The notes under the pieces: generated by a model
The model's input: the letters and a program-made list of their open reading frames with translations, nothing else
Database searches by the model: none
What the model was told of the DNA's origin: nothing
In this document: positions 1-10,735 of the stretch, piece after piece
Layout: every line of letters starts with the position of its first letter
Position numbering within the stretch: the stretch's first letter is position 1
DNA from: Saccharina japonica
Taxonomy: Eukaryota > Sar > Phaeophyceae > Laminariales > Laminariaceae
NCBI GenBank assembly: GCA_008828725.1
Contig: MEHQ01004448.1
Coordinates: forward strand, 144,063 to 208,062
DNA length: 64,000 bases
Direction of reading: 5' to 3'
Position numbers and translations under genes: made by a program

Positions 1-308
1 CAAGTCATGAGTCGTGTATCCTGCTGCAAAATAAGAGTGGTCTCCTCTCACCGGTTACGCGCTCTTGCCTGGAGTTCTCGCTCCGCCCTCTCGTTCGCCT
101 GCTGCCCGCGGATCACCTGCCGCCGCATGTTTTCGTCGTATACCCAAACAACAGAAAGACCCGAGGGTTGTACGATGTATATTTTCCTATCCGAAGTCGC
201 CGGCGCCCATGCACAGCCCTCGTACCATAATATTATTTCGTAATAAAAAAAGTGTACAAAATCCCGCAAATTCTGAAAATTGTCATATCGTCGTGCATGC
301 GCAGCGGT

Positions 309-310
309 AC

Positions 311-361
<51 letters not shown>

Positions 362-363
362 CG
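309..363. repeat. (CAG)n microsatellite
   Basis: An uninterrupted CAG tract of about 17 units lies in AT-richer DNA. It reads as poly-Gln, poly-Ala or poly-Ser by frame, so the short ORFs across it are not evidence of genes. The same tract, at equal length, is present in the copies at about 10683 and 13137. Confidence 0.95.
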
Positions 364-639
364 CAAAGGAGACAGATCGAGAACAAATTGCAATCCAAAT
401 ACCACAAATAACACATAGAACAAAATTTCTACGCAGCTCGCAAAGTTGAGTATCTACTATTCAATCGGTTGAACTCACAGCTGACGTATTTATAATAATT
501 TTATTTAATCCAAAACAAGCAAGCGAGCAACATAATAACTTGAATTGCTTGCTTGCTTGTGCGGATCGAGTACAGAACACCAAGCAGCACAAGCAGAAGC
601 TTAGCACAGCAACACCACCAGCAGCAGTACGCAGTTTAG

Positions 640-700
640 TATAGCAGCGGTAGCGGCGGCGGCGGCGGCGGCGGCAGCAGCAGCAGCAGCAGCGAGCGGT
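640..700. repeat. Compound (CGG)n-(CAG)n tract
   Basis: A CGG run is followed directly by a CAG run. In the truncated copy (11030-11070) the border differs slightly: fewer CGG and more CAG units with total length kept. That fits slippage or substitution inside the tract since duplication. Confidence 0.85.
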
Positions 701-867
701 GGATACCAGATTGCACAATACATATATATGATATATACAAACAATATATACAAACAACAGAAACAACATAAAAAACACAGCAGTCCAGAGTATGCGACGT
801 ATGGAATGGGTACTGCGTCGTGAACACACACATCCTATTCAACATACCACTGGTGAAGAGTACGGCA

Positions 868-1275
868 TCACTCTACCTGTTGCCTCTTGGCTTCTGTCGG
901 CGCCTTCATGCGGTAGCCGGGGCCCTCCACCCACTCCCCGCCGCCTCCTCCTCCTCCTGCTGCGGTCACACCAGGCTGCTGACCATCATCATGACCACGA
1001 TGAGCGCCGGAGTAGTACTCTTCCTGCTCGAAAGCACCACCACCGCCGCCGCCACCACCACCACCACCATCATCGCTGCTGCTGCTGCTGCTGCTGTAGC
1101 CGTCTACACCATTGCCATGCCCATCATTGCCATGTCCGTGATGCCCACCTCTTCCGGCGGCGGCGAAGGGGCGCGATAGCCCCCCACGACGGTGACCGTA
1201 GAGAGCGTCGTCCTGCCCCCTCCGCCGGTGCCCGCCATCTCGACGATAATACCCTGCGCTGCCGTGGTTGCTCAT
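868..1275 (-). CDS. Candidate glycine-rich low-complexity protein
   Basis: The 135-residue ORF begins MSNHGSAGYYRRDGG. It has an Arg/Gly/His-rich first third (about residues 8-55), a Ser run with an Asp pair (about 60-70), an 11-Gly run (about 70-80), an acidic/Tyr patch (FEQEEYYSG), a second Gly run (about 107-113) and a basic C-terminus. RGG-like spacing and Tyr residues resemble the disordered tails of RNA-binding proteins, but no RRM or other folded domain is present. It may be one exon, a whole small protein, or a chance reading through GGN repeats. The context just 5' of the ATG is not strong (T at -3). No function can be assigned. An identical copy lies at 13696-14103. Confidence 0.35.
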   Translation of the reverse strand: MSNHGSAGYYRRDGGHRRRGQDDALYGHRRGGLSRPFAAAGRGGHHGHGNDGHGNGVDGYSSSSSSSDDGGGGGGGGGGGAFEQEEYYSGAHRGHDDGQQPGVTAAGGGGGGGEWVEGPGYRMKAPTEAKRQQVE

Positions 1276-1530
1276 CTATCTCTGGTAGTAGTACGAAGTG
1301 GTTGTCCGCTACGAGTACTCGTGCTCTGCTGCTGCGCTGCTCTGCTGCTGTGCTACTGATGCTGTTGCTGTGTGTTGCTGCTGTTGCAAGGGAAAATGCG
1401 GCACAACATTTGGGAGAGGATCTTGTATTATACATTTTCGTATTATATGTACGTATGTACCTGGTATATAATATCCCTGTACACACGACTTCGCTACGTA
1501 TGGACTATGGATGGAAATGTAAGGGCCATT

Positions 1531-2159
1531 GAGTCATACCTATAACAACATAACGGTTCTTACATTTGCGCCCAAAGCGCTGGATCTTTAGAGGCGAGGA
1601 ACGCTGGCTTTTTTTAGGATCGTGCAGGGGTCAGATTAAAAGTCAACCCGGGGCTATATGGGTGATTACCTTTTTTTAGAGGGTCACCACCAGGGCGCAA
1701 AATAGGCCCCGGCTCCGTAGAACGTGCACGTACGTGCCAGGCTATTCGAATTTGCACGCGTACATTCAATACGGTTATATGTATGGTATGGCAGGAGTTG
1801 CTGTAGATATGTATGGCCTACATGGGTATCAAATGGGATCGAGGTGCCAGGTGGGCCTCCGGCGGCTCCTGCGGAGGGCTGATTATATTTCTGCACCTTG
1901 TGGGTGGGAGCAGGGTGCCAAATGGGATCAGATCCGGGTGGGATCAGGTCCGGGTGGGAGCAAGGGTAAAGATGGTGCAAAAGTACGTGCAGATCCGAAC
2001 AGCCCAGCACGTACGTGCAATTATACGTCTGGTCTTGGTCTGGTGCAAAATAGGTGGTGAAAAGTTGCGCTGCAGGAGCCGTAAATCTTCCCGCGCAGGC
2101 GAACTTCTCAGACGTGCCCGCATAATCTGATTGATGCTGTTTCTAATGAGGTAGGCGTG
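1531..2159. other. Non-coding stretch, no recognised gene
   Basis: ORFs on both strands are short and overlapping, and none resembles a known family. The repeated GGGTGGGAGCA / GGGTGGGATCA phrases at about 1900-1965 suggest a degenerate short tandem repeat. Confidence 0.4.
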
Positions 2160-2420
2160 CGTTATGTGCAGGTTGCACCTGCAATCCTTGCCCGTCGACC
2201 CAGTCCAAGCCAACCCCAGACACACCCCTAACCCTAACCCTAACCCTAACAACCCGAACCCGAACCCCAACCCCTTGGGGAGCACGAGGTCGGCAGGGGC
2301 AGCCACGCGGCTCCGCCGCGTATTTTGGTGGCGTTTTCCCAAAACAAACATGCGGTCCAACAGGCCAGCCTCACCCATTAAAACCAGCATCCTGCACAAA
2401 AACTTTTGCAGATAGATGCA
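2160..2420 (+). repeat. Dispersed repeat carrying a telomeric (CCCTAA)n tract
   Basis: Four tandem CCCTAA units at about 2226-2249 decay into CCCGAA and CCCCAA variants. They lie inside a longer repeat whose flanks (a GTCGACCCAGTCCAAGCC-like side and a CCCATTAAAACC-like side) recur in opposite orientation at 8945-9215 and 11380-11625. The tract is therefore part of a dispersed element, not a random telomere scar. CCCTAA is the complement of TTAGGG. Confidence 0.8.
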
Positions 2421-2558
2421 ACCTGCACACAGTACGCGTCTAATGAGGTAGGGTTTTGTCACGAAGCTGTAAGGCATTCATTCGTTCCTGACGGTGATAT
2501 TATTTTGGCTTTCGGCTACGAGAATATAACGGCGGCCACCACCCCGACCGGGAAATCT

Positions 2559-2579
2559 AACCCTAACCCTAACCCTAAC
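2559..2579 (+). repeat. Short interstitial telomeric tract
   Basis: Three tandem CCCTAA units follow GGGAAATCTAA. A second copy lies at 15387-15407 in the duplicated unit. Confidence 0.8.
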
Positions 2580-3039
2580 GAGAGGCATGCCTGCTTGGTG
2601 TGCCATCTGGTCGTTGTGCTTGGGAAGACTCTATTTTCAATGCGGGCATGCGGGCACACTTAAGGAAGTTCGCCTGCGCGGGCAGATTTACGCGAGCCCG
2701 TTGCGCTGGCGCACCTTTTTGTCGTAAATCCCGTTTTTTTCACCACGTACCGGAGGCATGGTGCGGCTTGCCGCACCACGCTTTTTCTGTGCCGCACCTT
2801 TTTTCGTCGTAGGCGAAAAACAACGTGCGGGCCCGAGAAACAAAATAGGCGTGCTTTTCGCCGCAGGCAAAAAATGTTTGGGCTCTTTTTGTGTTGATTT
2901 CGTTATATTTAGATGCTTTATTTTGGGGCATATTTCCTCTGCCTGAGGACGAAGTAGGCCTCAAACAGCTAAACCGAGCGGGTTAGACGCATATCAATGA
3001 GTATATTGACGCATGTATCGTTAAAAAAAAACACCTCCG

Positions 3040-3110
3040 GCGGCCCTCCGGCGGGCCGAACCACGGCCTCCGGCTCGTGGTGAGCTGCCCGCACCACGAG
3101 CCGGACGCCT
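3040..3110. repeat. GC-rich hairpin cluster
   Basis: CCGGCTCGTGGTG is followed seven bases later by its complement CACCACGAGCCGG, giving a 13-bp stem. Next to it, CTCCGGCGG and CCTCCGGCGGG form further short palindromes. A simpler hairpin GGTGCGG/CCGCACC lies at about 2760-2777. No terminator or RNA family is implied. Confidence 0.6.
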
Positions 3111-3425
3111 ATTTTTTAGCTGTTGCCGGAAACCACGTCATCCATGCGAGATGCATGTTGTTGGCAGTCAGGAGCGGTGGGGCACAAAGGGGGACACAGG
3201 CGCCGCTCGTCTACAGCGAGCGTGGGTGCGGGGCACGGCACGGGAGACGGGAGGCCCTGCTTGATGCCACTGTACAGGCCGACCCCGGTCTTCTAGAGCC
3301 AGCCGCTGACCTAAGGGGGAGGCCGTCGACGAGGGACGCCACCAAGGGATATACTACCCCTGGGACCAAGATAGCTTGGGGGTGGCAGATCCCTTAGACA
3401 GAGTGTCCTTGACCGACCTCCAAAG

Positions 3426-3764
3426 CCGGTCGCCCCGGTGGTCTAACAGGTAGCCACGAAGCCTGTTAGCGTTGGAGGCCGGGAGTTCGATTTTCCTCGT
3501 ATGGAGACTTTTATTCTAAAATATGACACCAACTGTCGAGAGCCTTGCGAGAGCGCATATTATAGCGTGGGTAAGCACAATTCGACGAAAAAGTTGACGA
3601 GGGAAGAAAGTGCTGAAATCTTCTCGCGATAAAAAGCAAGGCAAGAACCGTAGTGGGGGAGGAGGGAGGAGAGCCTACTTAGTGACCCCGGATCTGAGTA
3701 ACGACTATGAAGGAGAGAGAAAAGAAGGGCAAAGATAATAAATGGGATGGACAAAAAAAAAATG
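3426..3764 (+). mobile_element. tRNA-headed SINE, copy 1
   Basis: The head has an A-box-like GTGGTCTAACAGGTAG and a B-box-like GGGAGTTCGATTTTCC at normal tRNA spacing. A body of about 230 bp follows, with marker phrases GCGCATATTATAGCGTGGG, AGTGCTGAAATCTTCTC and GACCCCGGATCTGAG. It ends in AATGGGATGGAC plus an A run. The same layout occurs at 9724-10050 and 12171-12503, and 5'-truncated copies lie at 38372 and 57524. A tRNA-derived head, a conserved body, an A-rich end and 5' truncation are the hallmarks of a SINE. The family name is unknown to me. Confidence 0.75.
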
Positions 3765-4194
3765 CGGTTCATCACCGTCGTTCAAGTGCAGCCGAAACTG
3801 GCAACTAACTGCTCACGCTAAGCCTATCACACATTCGCTAAGTCGCGTCAACCATGCTCTAGGGGTGCGCCGACCGAGCGGGACCTCAAACACACCGAGC
3901 TTCCCTTTAGCGGGCGCTCAAGCTGTGGTATACATCTTCCCAGCCTTGCTGCACTCCCAGGACGGGTGGATGAGTCGGACCGCGAGGTTCAAGTCTACCG
4001 AACGCGGGGACCTGACCTGACCACCATTCTCCCATGGATTATGGAGTGCACCAAAGGCACGCGGCGAAGCAACAGACGCGGCCAATATCGAAAGGTCTGT
4101 GTCAGCGTGCCGGCACCAGGGTGGGGGTAACAGTAGTAGCAGCGCGTGACCTTTTAGCGGAACCGCGCGCGCCCGGCATGGAGGCTGCATGGTC

Positions 4195-4680
4195 AATAGT
4201 GTTGGTTATATATCATAGTCCACTGGCCTACTTAGTCACGTGACTGAGAAGGCCAGTGGACTATGCTATATAATCAACAACATATATACTTTGGGGGTTC
4301 GTCGAATCTCACCTTGCTGTAAGATGTATTGATCTCCGGGGCACTCCCCTCGCCTCAGGAGTGTCCAGGAGCACACTATCATAATCATTCATAATGTCTC
4401 CAGCGTGCACGCTCGAAAATAAAAAAGTGTGAAATCGGCGAGATTTGAACCCCCGACCCACACTTGGGAATTATATAGCATTACCCACTGAACCACTGAT
4501 TATGATAGTGTGCTCCTGGACACTAGTCCGTGGCGAGGGGCGTGCCTCGGAGATCAATACAGCAAGGTGAGATTCGACGAACCCCCAAAGTATATATTTC
4601 GTTGGTTATATAGCATAGTCCACTAGCCTTCTCAGTCACGTGACTCAGTAGGCCAGTGGACTACCGTATAACACGGAAGA
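4195..4680. mobile_element. Large foldback element (inverted arms about 190 bp)
   Basis: The left arm (about 4203-4385) and right arm (about 4497-4675) are inverted copies. Both hold the GTTGGTTATATA edge, a nested palindrome centred on AGTCACGTGACT with about 20-bp arms of the AGTCCACTGGCCTAC type, GGGGGTTCGTCGAATCTCACC and the GGAGATCAATAC / GTGTGCTCCTGGACAC phrases. The spacer of about 110 bp contains a tRNA-like sequence. In the second copy (17023-17508) the base equivalent to 4249 is T, which makes the inner palindrome closer to perfect. Confidence 0.8.
4425..4500 (-). ncRNA. tRNA-like sequence inside the foldback spacer
   Basis: On the minus strand the stretch reads TGGTTCAGTGGGTAATGC (A-box type) and then GGGGGTTCAAATCTC (B-box type), about 30 bases apart. 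I could not pair a clean acceptor stem, and the T stem has mismatches. It is therefore a tRNA pseudogene or a pol III promoter captured by the element rather than a working tRNA. The identical copy is at about 17253-17328. Confidence 0.35.
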
Positions 4681-5357
4681 AAGCACACCCCCGTTCGATA
4701 ACACCCCCCCCCCACATAAGCACACCCGGTGATATATATTTTACTTCATTTTTTTACCGTCTCTTTATCACCGGGGGTACGTTAGATAACACTCCCCCCT
4801 ACGCATGTGCGCCTGAAAACAGTGTCAAACTCCACAATTATCGCACCACCTGGTGGATGGATATCATTCACAATTCACAAGCAACCTGCACCGGTATGGA
4901 CACCAGCACGGAGGCAACTGCTGCACCCCCTCACAGTGGGCCGAACGAGTCTGGGGCTTCGACCCCACCTGTAGCGGCTGCTGCCGCGCCTCGGGCGACG
5001 GTCGCTTCGTTTTTCTCTGGGACCAGCGCGCTTGCCGGTACTGGATCTAACGTTATCACGTCTCCTACATCCGCCGTGTCCCAAGATACTGTTATCACAC
5101 CCTCTCGTTACCACCCCCCCTAAATCTGGCCGGGGTCTATTAACTCTCCATATCTCAACCAATAATGCCGTTAGCACACCCCCTCGTTGCCACACCCCCT
5201 CGTTACCACACCCCCTAGCTGCAGGGCTCTCGTGCATGGTGTTTATCACCGGGGATGCGTTAGATAGCACACCCCCACAACAGCACACCCGGTGATAATA
5301 TTTGTATATGTCAAAATGTTATCACTGGGGTGTGCTTTCTTCCGTGTTATACGGTAT
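4664..5357. mobile_element. TIR element with GGTGATAA-rich interior
   Basis: The left end reads CCGTATAACACGGAAGAAAG and continues into CACACCCC..GATAAC. The right end at about 5316-5357 is its inverted complement, giving TIRs of about 38 bp. The interior repeats short phrases such as TATCACCGGGG, GTTAGATA(A/G)CAC and CACACCCCC many times in both orientations, suggesting subterminal repeats like those bound by transposases. There is no transposase ORF. It abuts the foldback at 4195-4680, and a fragment of that foldback's palindrome reappears at 5383-5415, so the insertions are nested. The copy is at 17492-18185. Confidence 0.65.
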
Positions 5358-5439
5358 GCTATATATCCAACAAAATATATTGACTCAGTAGGCCAGTGGA
5401 CTACGCTATATAACCAACAAATAGTGGAGGCCAACTTCC

Positions 5440-8225
5440 CGCAAGAAGACCGAAAACCCCGCCCAAGCAAAGCAACGGCGGCGGCAGCTAGGGTGGCAAG
5501 CTTGACCGAACTAGAGGAAGGGAGTGTCCCTGCGTGGCGCCCAGAAGGAGAGAGAGTTTAACCCTCAGGTGGCTTTCGAGGTCATCAGCTCTCGCAACGC
5601 ATTATCAGGAGCGCGGGGAGTGACTGTCCGTGCTTTTCGCACCTATATACAGTCCATCATCAGGACCCAATTTGGCCAAGAACACGTCGGCGCCGATATC
5701 GAAGCCTTTTGTGAAGAGGATGGCGGATGAACCTGACGCTTTCCCGCCGGAGTTTTGGGAGCTATTCCTGCAGTCGAACCTCACGGCCCTGGGGGGGAAA
5801 AGCCGCACGGTTTTTTCGGGGATGAGGTGGAGGCGCCATATTGCGGCAGGGACTATGAGGGAGTGGAGACCACGTATGGAGGAGCTAAATCTCGATGCAA
5901 TGCCGTATGTGGGGCTGGGGTATTGGGGGGGGGGCTACTTCATTTTCGTGCATGGCCGTAGTCGTATGACCATAGGGTGTTGGGGGTGGGGAGGGGTGGA
6001 GCATGTAGCGTTACGTGCCCGAATACACCATGAGACAAGTAACTGGATCATCCAGATAGGCGCGTCTAACGTGTTCAACTCGTTCCTGTGGAAGGCCATG
6101 CTCGAGCAGGTGGCCGCCTGCACGCCAGCGCCCACGGAGTTCGTATAGCCAAGTGCTGTGGCGAGAGGTCCGCCTCCGTGTTCTTCCAGATGGACTCGGG
6201 ATAAAGGACGAAGCTCCAATGCCCCCGTGGGGTGCAGCAAGGAGACGCTATGGGACTGGCTCTATTTTTCTACCGCTACGGCCGGTGGTTACGAGGGTTC
6301 GGGAGGAAAACGAGTCGCAAGGGGTCGAAGCCTATGCGTACCTTGACGATATCCTTATAACGGCCGACGAGATATAACCTGGGAAGGTGGAAGAGGTGCC
6401 TTTCCTCGAGCGAGGGTTGACAGTGAGGGGGAGACACCTCAACCCGGGCAAGACGGTTGCCTTGGCCCCGAAGAGACACGTGCCCACGCCGGAAGATGTA
6501 CCACTTTTGGCAGGAGTGGGAGTCCGCATAGCGGACTAAGGAGGCATAAAAGTGGTTGGGTTACCTGTACGCACTGACGAGTTTGCGATAGAGAGCGCCA
6601 TAGGGATCGTGCGCGAGGGGGGGGCTGGACAACTCGCGCGGATGCTGCCACGCATGCCGGATAAACAAGCAGCCAACCTCATAGCCACCGGCTCCATGGT
6701 ACAACGAACGGCGTACGTCGAGCGGGTGATGGACTCAAAGCTGCCCCTGCCAGCTTGTCGACGGGCAGGTAGTGGTGCAATGTGGATGCCCGAAAGCCTT
6801 CTCGAGCTGCCTGAAACTGCAGAGGAATCGTTTGTTTTCGTGGAGGGATGCATGGCAGAACGGCTCACACTGCTAGCCCACCAACTTGCGTAGGCTAGCT
6901 TATCAACGGGAGAAAGGGCATTCGGAATGTCGTCGGCAGAGGCGAGAAGGGTGTCCGCATCGGTATGGAGCTTGGCGGCCACGCTACTCGCAGTCCTGGT
7001 GGATCTCTCTGGCAGTCTGGGAGAGAAGGTGCGGAGGAACCTTCCAGGGTCAGAACTGGTGGCCAGTATATGGGCGGGAGTGCGAGGCTTCCGAGATAAG
7101 GACGGGGTCACCGAAGAGGAGATGGGTGAATGAAGTAGTGCTGCCACGGGGATGGAGGCACAGGACATTCCGCCCTGAGGAGCTCAGAGAATCCGGGAAT
7201 TCGGATTGAGAGGTGTTGGCAGCACACGACGCTGAGACCGCCAACTCTTACAACGCTCAGACAAAACTCAGAAAACAGGTCAAGAGGGTGTGGTGCGACC
7301 GGTACGTCACATCTCTGGACGGACTGCCCACCCATGTGCGCCCGCCGGAGGAGGTTGGTCCTTACGGGGAGAGCCAGGCCCGCGAATGCGCAAAGGCCAG
7401 GCAGCGGAGTCAGCCAGGACCAGGAGCTTCCGCGTGGTTGGGAGCGAGGCCGGGGGACGCTCAACGTGTCATATCAGCCCAGGAGTTCCTGTACGCAGGG
7501 CGGCATATATCGTATGGGGATCGAAGATCACTTGGCGGCGAACTGTCCTTCCTGTGGTGCAGCGGAAGCCAACACGCGGCATGCACATTTGTGCCACCGC
7601 GCGGGCGCGCAGGCAAGCCAACCACAGCCGCTGGTCCCCGCAACCTCCCGCTTCCTGAAGCGGACGCCCGTCCGCCGCCAAGTGGAAAGCGGTGCGCCCT
7701 TCAACGCCGACAGAGACCTACGCACGGCCATTGTTATCGAGAGGGCAGGCCTCCGAGACGCGGCGGAATCGGATTGCCGACACAAAATCATACTCATCGA
7801 CGTCACCTACTACGTGGGCCCCTACGCGTGGGTTCGCCCGCGTGCCAGAAGTGCTGACCAAGATTGATCAGCTGCTTCAACTTCTGAGGCGCGACGGCGC
7901 AACCACTACGTACGCTCGCGTTGCACATATTTCCTTCGACGAGCGCAGCCATAAACTTATCACGCTTGCGGTGGAAAGCTTTGGGCGTCTTGGAAGGGAA
8001 GGCAGCGAGTTCATCGACCAGCTGGCGACGAGGAGTGTGGTCGGAGGAAGGAACGGAGGGGCAATGACCAAGAAAGGCATCTGCAAGGAACGCCTTGTAC
8101 ATTGTTTTTCAGTGACCTCGCAGGTCGCGATTTCACGCCGAGTTCACAGAAACAAGCTCGCATTACAGCTCGCATTACGCTTTGACTGCGGTTTGCTCTA
8201 TAATAGCATGTCGAGAAACACATTG
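5440..8225 (+). pseudogene. Decayed non-LTR retrotransposon (RT plus CCHC / endonuclease-like C-terminus)
   Basis: The coding trace runs through all three plus frames. An N-terminal part (5524-5730) precedes the palm region. The motif A region near 6050-6075 reads IQIGASNVFNS, where an Asp is expected at the Gly. GVQQGDAMGLALFF at 6229-6270 is the QGD region, and AYLDDILI near 6340-6362 is the catalytic YxDD-type box in another frame. In-frame stops fall at about 6146, 6202, 6375, 6537 and 6891, and frame changes at about 5700, 6148, 6275, 7130, 7505 and 7850. The C-terminal part (7520-7850) has a CPSCGAAEANTRHAHLC knuckle (CX2C-X8-H-X3-C), then a RDLRTAIVI ... ILIDVTY stretch. That is the layout of LINEs with a restriction-like endonuclease. 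It is clearly inactive. An identical-layout copy lies at 18268-21053. Confidence 0.8.
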
Positions 8226-8269
8226 CGCACGTTACTGTAGTACTCGTATACGTACGACTGCATATAGTT

Positions 8270-8382
8270 CACACCCTGGACAATTCCTATTTCAATAGTC
8301 TATGGTGTCTATAATTTTTTTTGGGTGTAGTCTATTAATTGGAATTGCCCAACCAAATGATTTTGATTGAAGTATATTGCTC
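8270..8382. repeat. Edge of an AT-rich repeat
   Basis: The phrases CAATTCCTATTTCAATAGTC and TCTATTAATTGGAATTGCC match those of the array at 21165-21470. Here the sequence passes into the TAC array at about 8383, while in the other full copy it continues as the AT-rich array. Confidence 0.6.
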
Positions 8383-8795
<413 letters not shown>

Positions 8796-8944
8796 CGGTA
8801 GCAGTAGTTGGGGTGAGGGGGTCCAAAGAGCCTGTTATGTTGACTCCGGATCTGAAATACGACTACTATTTATTACGAGCGACAATCGTAGTGAATAGGG
8901 GACCAAATACGCTTAGTAAAAAATGTGGAAGCGGTGACGCGCCC

Positions 8945-9215
8945 TTGTGCAGGAGCATCCTGCAAAAAGTTTTGTGCAGGTGCCGGTTTTAATGGGTGAG
9001 GCTGGCCTTTTGGGCCGCATGTTTGTTTTTGGGAAAACGCCATCAAAACACGCGGCGGAGCCGCGTGGCTGCCCCTGCCGACCTCGTGCCCCCCAAAGGG
9101 TTGGGTTTGGGTTTGGGTTCGGGTTAGGGGTATGTTTGTTGGGGTCGGCTTGGTCTGGGTCGACGGGCGAGGTAGAAATTGACCACACACAGCCTGCACA
9201 AAACTTTTTGCAGGA
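8945..9215 (-). repeat. Dispersed repeat with degenerate telomeric tract
   Basis: This is the inverse of the 2160-2420 repeat. GTTTTAATGGGTGAGGCTGG and GGCGGAGCCGCGTGGCTGCC match it as reverse complements. Its tract has mostly decayed to GGGTTT and GGGTTC, with one GGGTTAGGGG left. TGCAAAAAGTTTTGTGCAGG-type phrases occur at both outer sides (about 8962 and 9198, inverted), so it may be a TIR element bounded by them. Confidence 0.7.
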
Positions 9216-9517
9216 TGTTCCTGCTCATATATAGCGCGCGCCGGAATCTGTAGGTTTTGTGTGTATGGGATGAGGCCTGTGATCACTACTGTGGTCTGGT
9301 CTCCCGAAGCAATATTCAGAGGGAAGGAAGGAGCACGAGGGCGAAAGGTGAACCACAGGGTACTCCTGGGCACAAATACACTACGTATATATACCTAACT
9401 GTAGAACTAACTACAACAGTATACACGAACTGGTTCGGGATGGTCGGTGTTACTTGCCACAGGTTACTTGCCCGGCGGCCGGTGACTACTTTTTCTGTAG
9501 CTTTCATCAAGAGATGT

Positions 9518-9680
9518 TTCGTGTTCTTCGTGCTTGCCCAGTGTTACGCACGAGCAGCTGGTATATATAGTACGAGGAACGAACGCCTGCTGCGTTCTCC
9601 ATTTTCAGCTTGCGACACCCCCGGGATTTCAAGTCAAACGACAAGCATCAACCCGAAGGGAAGCCGTACACTGTAAAGTA
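9518..9680 (+). repeat. Dispersed repeat shared with 22024-22180
   Basis: GTACGAGGAACGAACGCCTG and the following CTCC...GACACCCC(C/T)GG(G/T)ATT(T/C)CAAGTCAA...CCCGAAGGG(G/A)AGCC order is shared with 22096-22178 at lower identity. It has no coding content. Confidence 0.6.
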
Positions 9681-9723
9681 GTACGCGTTCGTATGTATAC
9701 ATATGAATATATGTACACATCAG

Positions 9724-10050
9724 CCGGTCGACCCGGTGGTCTAGCTGGTAGCCACGAAACCTGTTGGGTCGGATGTCGAGGGTTCGATTCTCCCCATGGA
9801 GGTTTTTATTCTCAAACGACGCCGACTGTCGAGAGCGCATATTATAGCGTGGGTCAGCAAAATTCGACGAGAGTTGACGAGGAAAGAAAGTGCTGAAATC
9901 TTCTCCCGATAAAAATGCAAGGCAGGAACCTTAGCGGGGGAGGAGGGAGAGGGAGCCTACGTTCTGACCCCGGATCTGACTTACGACGTTACGACTAGGG
10001 AGGGAGAAAGACGGAAGTGTGAATATAATTAATGGGATGGGGAAAAAAAG
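9724..10050 (+). mobile_element. tRNA-headed SINE, copy 2
   Basis: This copy has the clearest head of the family: an A-box-like TGGTCTAGCTGGTAG and a strong B-box GGGTTCGATTCTCC about 32 bases later. The same body as at 3426-3764 follows, ending AATGGGATGGGG plus an A run. It is about 15-20% diverged from that copy, so it is an independent insertion rather than a duplicate. Confidence 0.8.
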
Positions 10051-10374
10051 AAGTAATTGGGACAAGAACCAACAAAAAAAAACGTGTACGCACCAAAAGT
10101 ACCTGGCATTCATAGTATACGTTATATCATACATACGTACGCGTACAGCAGTGCATTAATAGTGTTAATAGTATGGCATAGCATGTATAGCATATAGTAT
10201 ACCCCTATTATACGACCATTTTTTTTTTTTTTACCACGAACGAACAGCTCACATATATATAGGAGCCCGTGCGCAGAGAACGACCACGACCACACCATAC
10301 TGCTGTACAGTACATGTAATATGTATACGAGTATACTGCTGTACCCGAGGGTATGATATACACTATTAATACAC

Positions 10375-10684
10375 CAAGTCATGAGTCGTGTATCCTGCTG
10401 CAAAATAAGAGTGGTCTCCTCTCACCGGTTACGCGCTCTTGCCTGGAGTTCTCGCTCCGCCCTCTCGTTCGCCTGCTGCCCGCGGATCACCTGCCGCCGC
10501 ATGTTTTCGTCGTATACCCAAACAACAGAAAGACCCGAGGGTTGTACGATGTATATTTTCCTATCCGAAGTCGCCGGCGCCCATGCACAGCCCTCGTACC
10601 ATAATATTATTTCGTAATAAAAAAAGTGTACAAAATCCCGCAAATTCTGAAAATTGTCATATCGTCGTGCATGCGCAGCGGTAC

Positions 10685-10735
<51 letters not shown>

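Larger units (their letters stand above)
1..8375. repeat. Segmental duplication unit A, full copy 1
   Basis: This block recurs at 12829-21203 with a constant offset of 12828 and no indel I could find. The differences I saw by eye are single bases at about 3759, 4249, 7505, 7924 and 8345. Its first 718 bases also recur at 10375-11092. The window opens inside the unit, so its true left edge is unknown. Contents in order: CAG/CGG tracts, a Gly-rich ORF on the minus strand, a telomeric-tract repeat, a SINE, a foldback element, a TIR element and a broken non-LTR retrotransposon. Such near-identity means a very recent duplication, recent conversion, or an assembly duplication. Confidence 0.9.
8800..10374. 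repeat. Duplication unit B, copy 1
   Basis: This block is repeated at 11215-12828 with small indels; the offset drifts from about 2436 to 2454. It contains a telomeric-tract repeat, a dispersed repeat shared with 22024-22180 and a SINE. Its right edge joins unit A at the same base in both junctions (10374/10375 and 12828/12829). Confidence 0.9.

Noticed and set aside
252..449. Poly-Gln ORF
   Set aside because: Pure (CAG)n with no further protein-like content.
792..1532. 246-residue plus ORF rich in His, Arg and Cys
   Set aside because: It runs through CAC/CTG/CGC triplets opposite the Gly-rich frame and looks like a shadow of it.
1944..2477. 177-residue minus ORF with GLGLG repeats
   Set aside because: The repeats are translated telomeric TTAGGG variants inside a dispersed repeat.
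4656..5123. 155-residue plus ORF, Thr/Pro/Ala-rich
   Set aside because: It lies within the TIR element and follows its CACACCCC repeats; no known domain.
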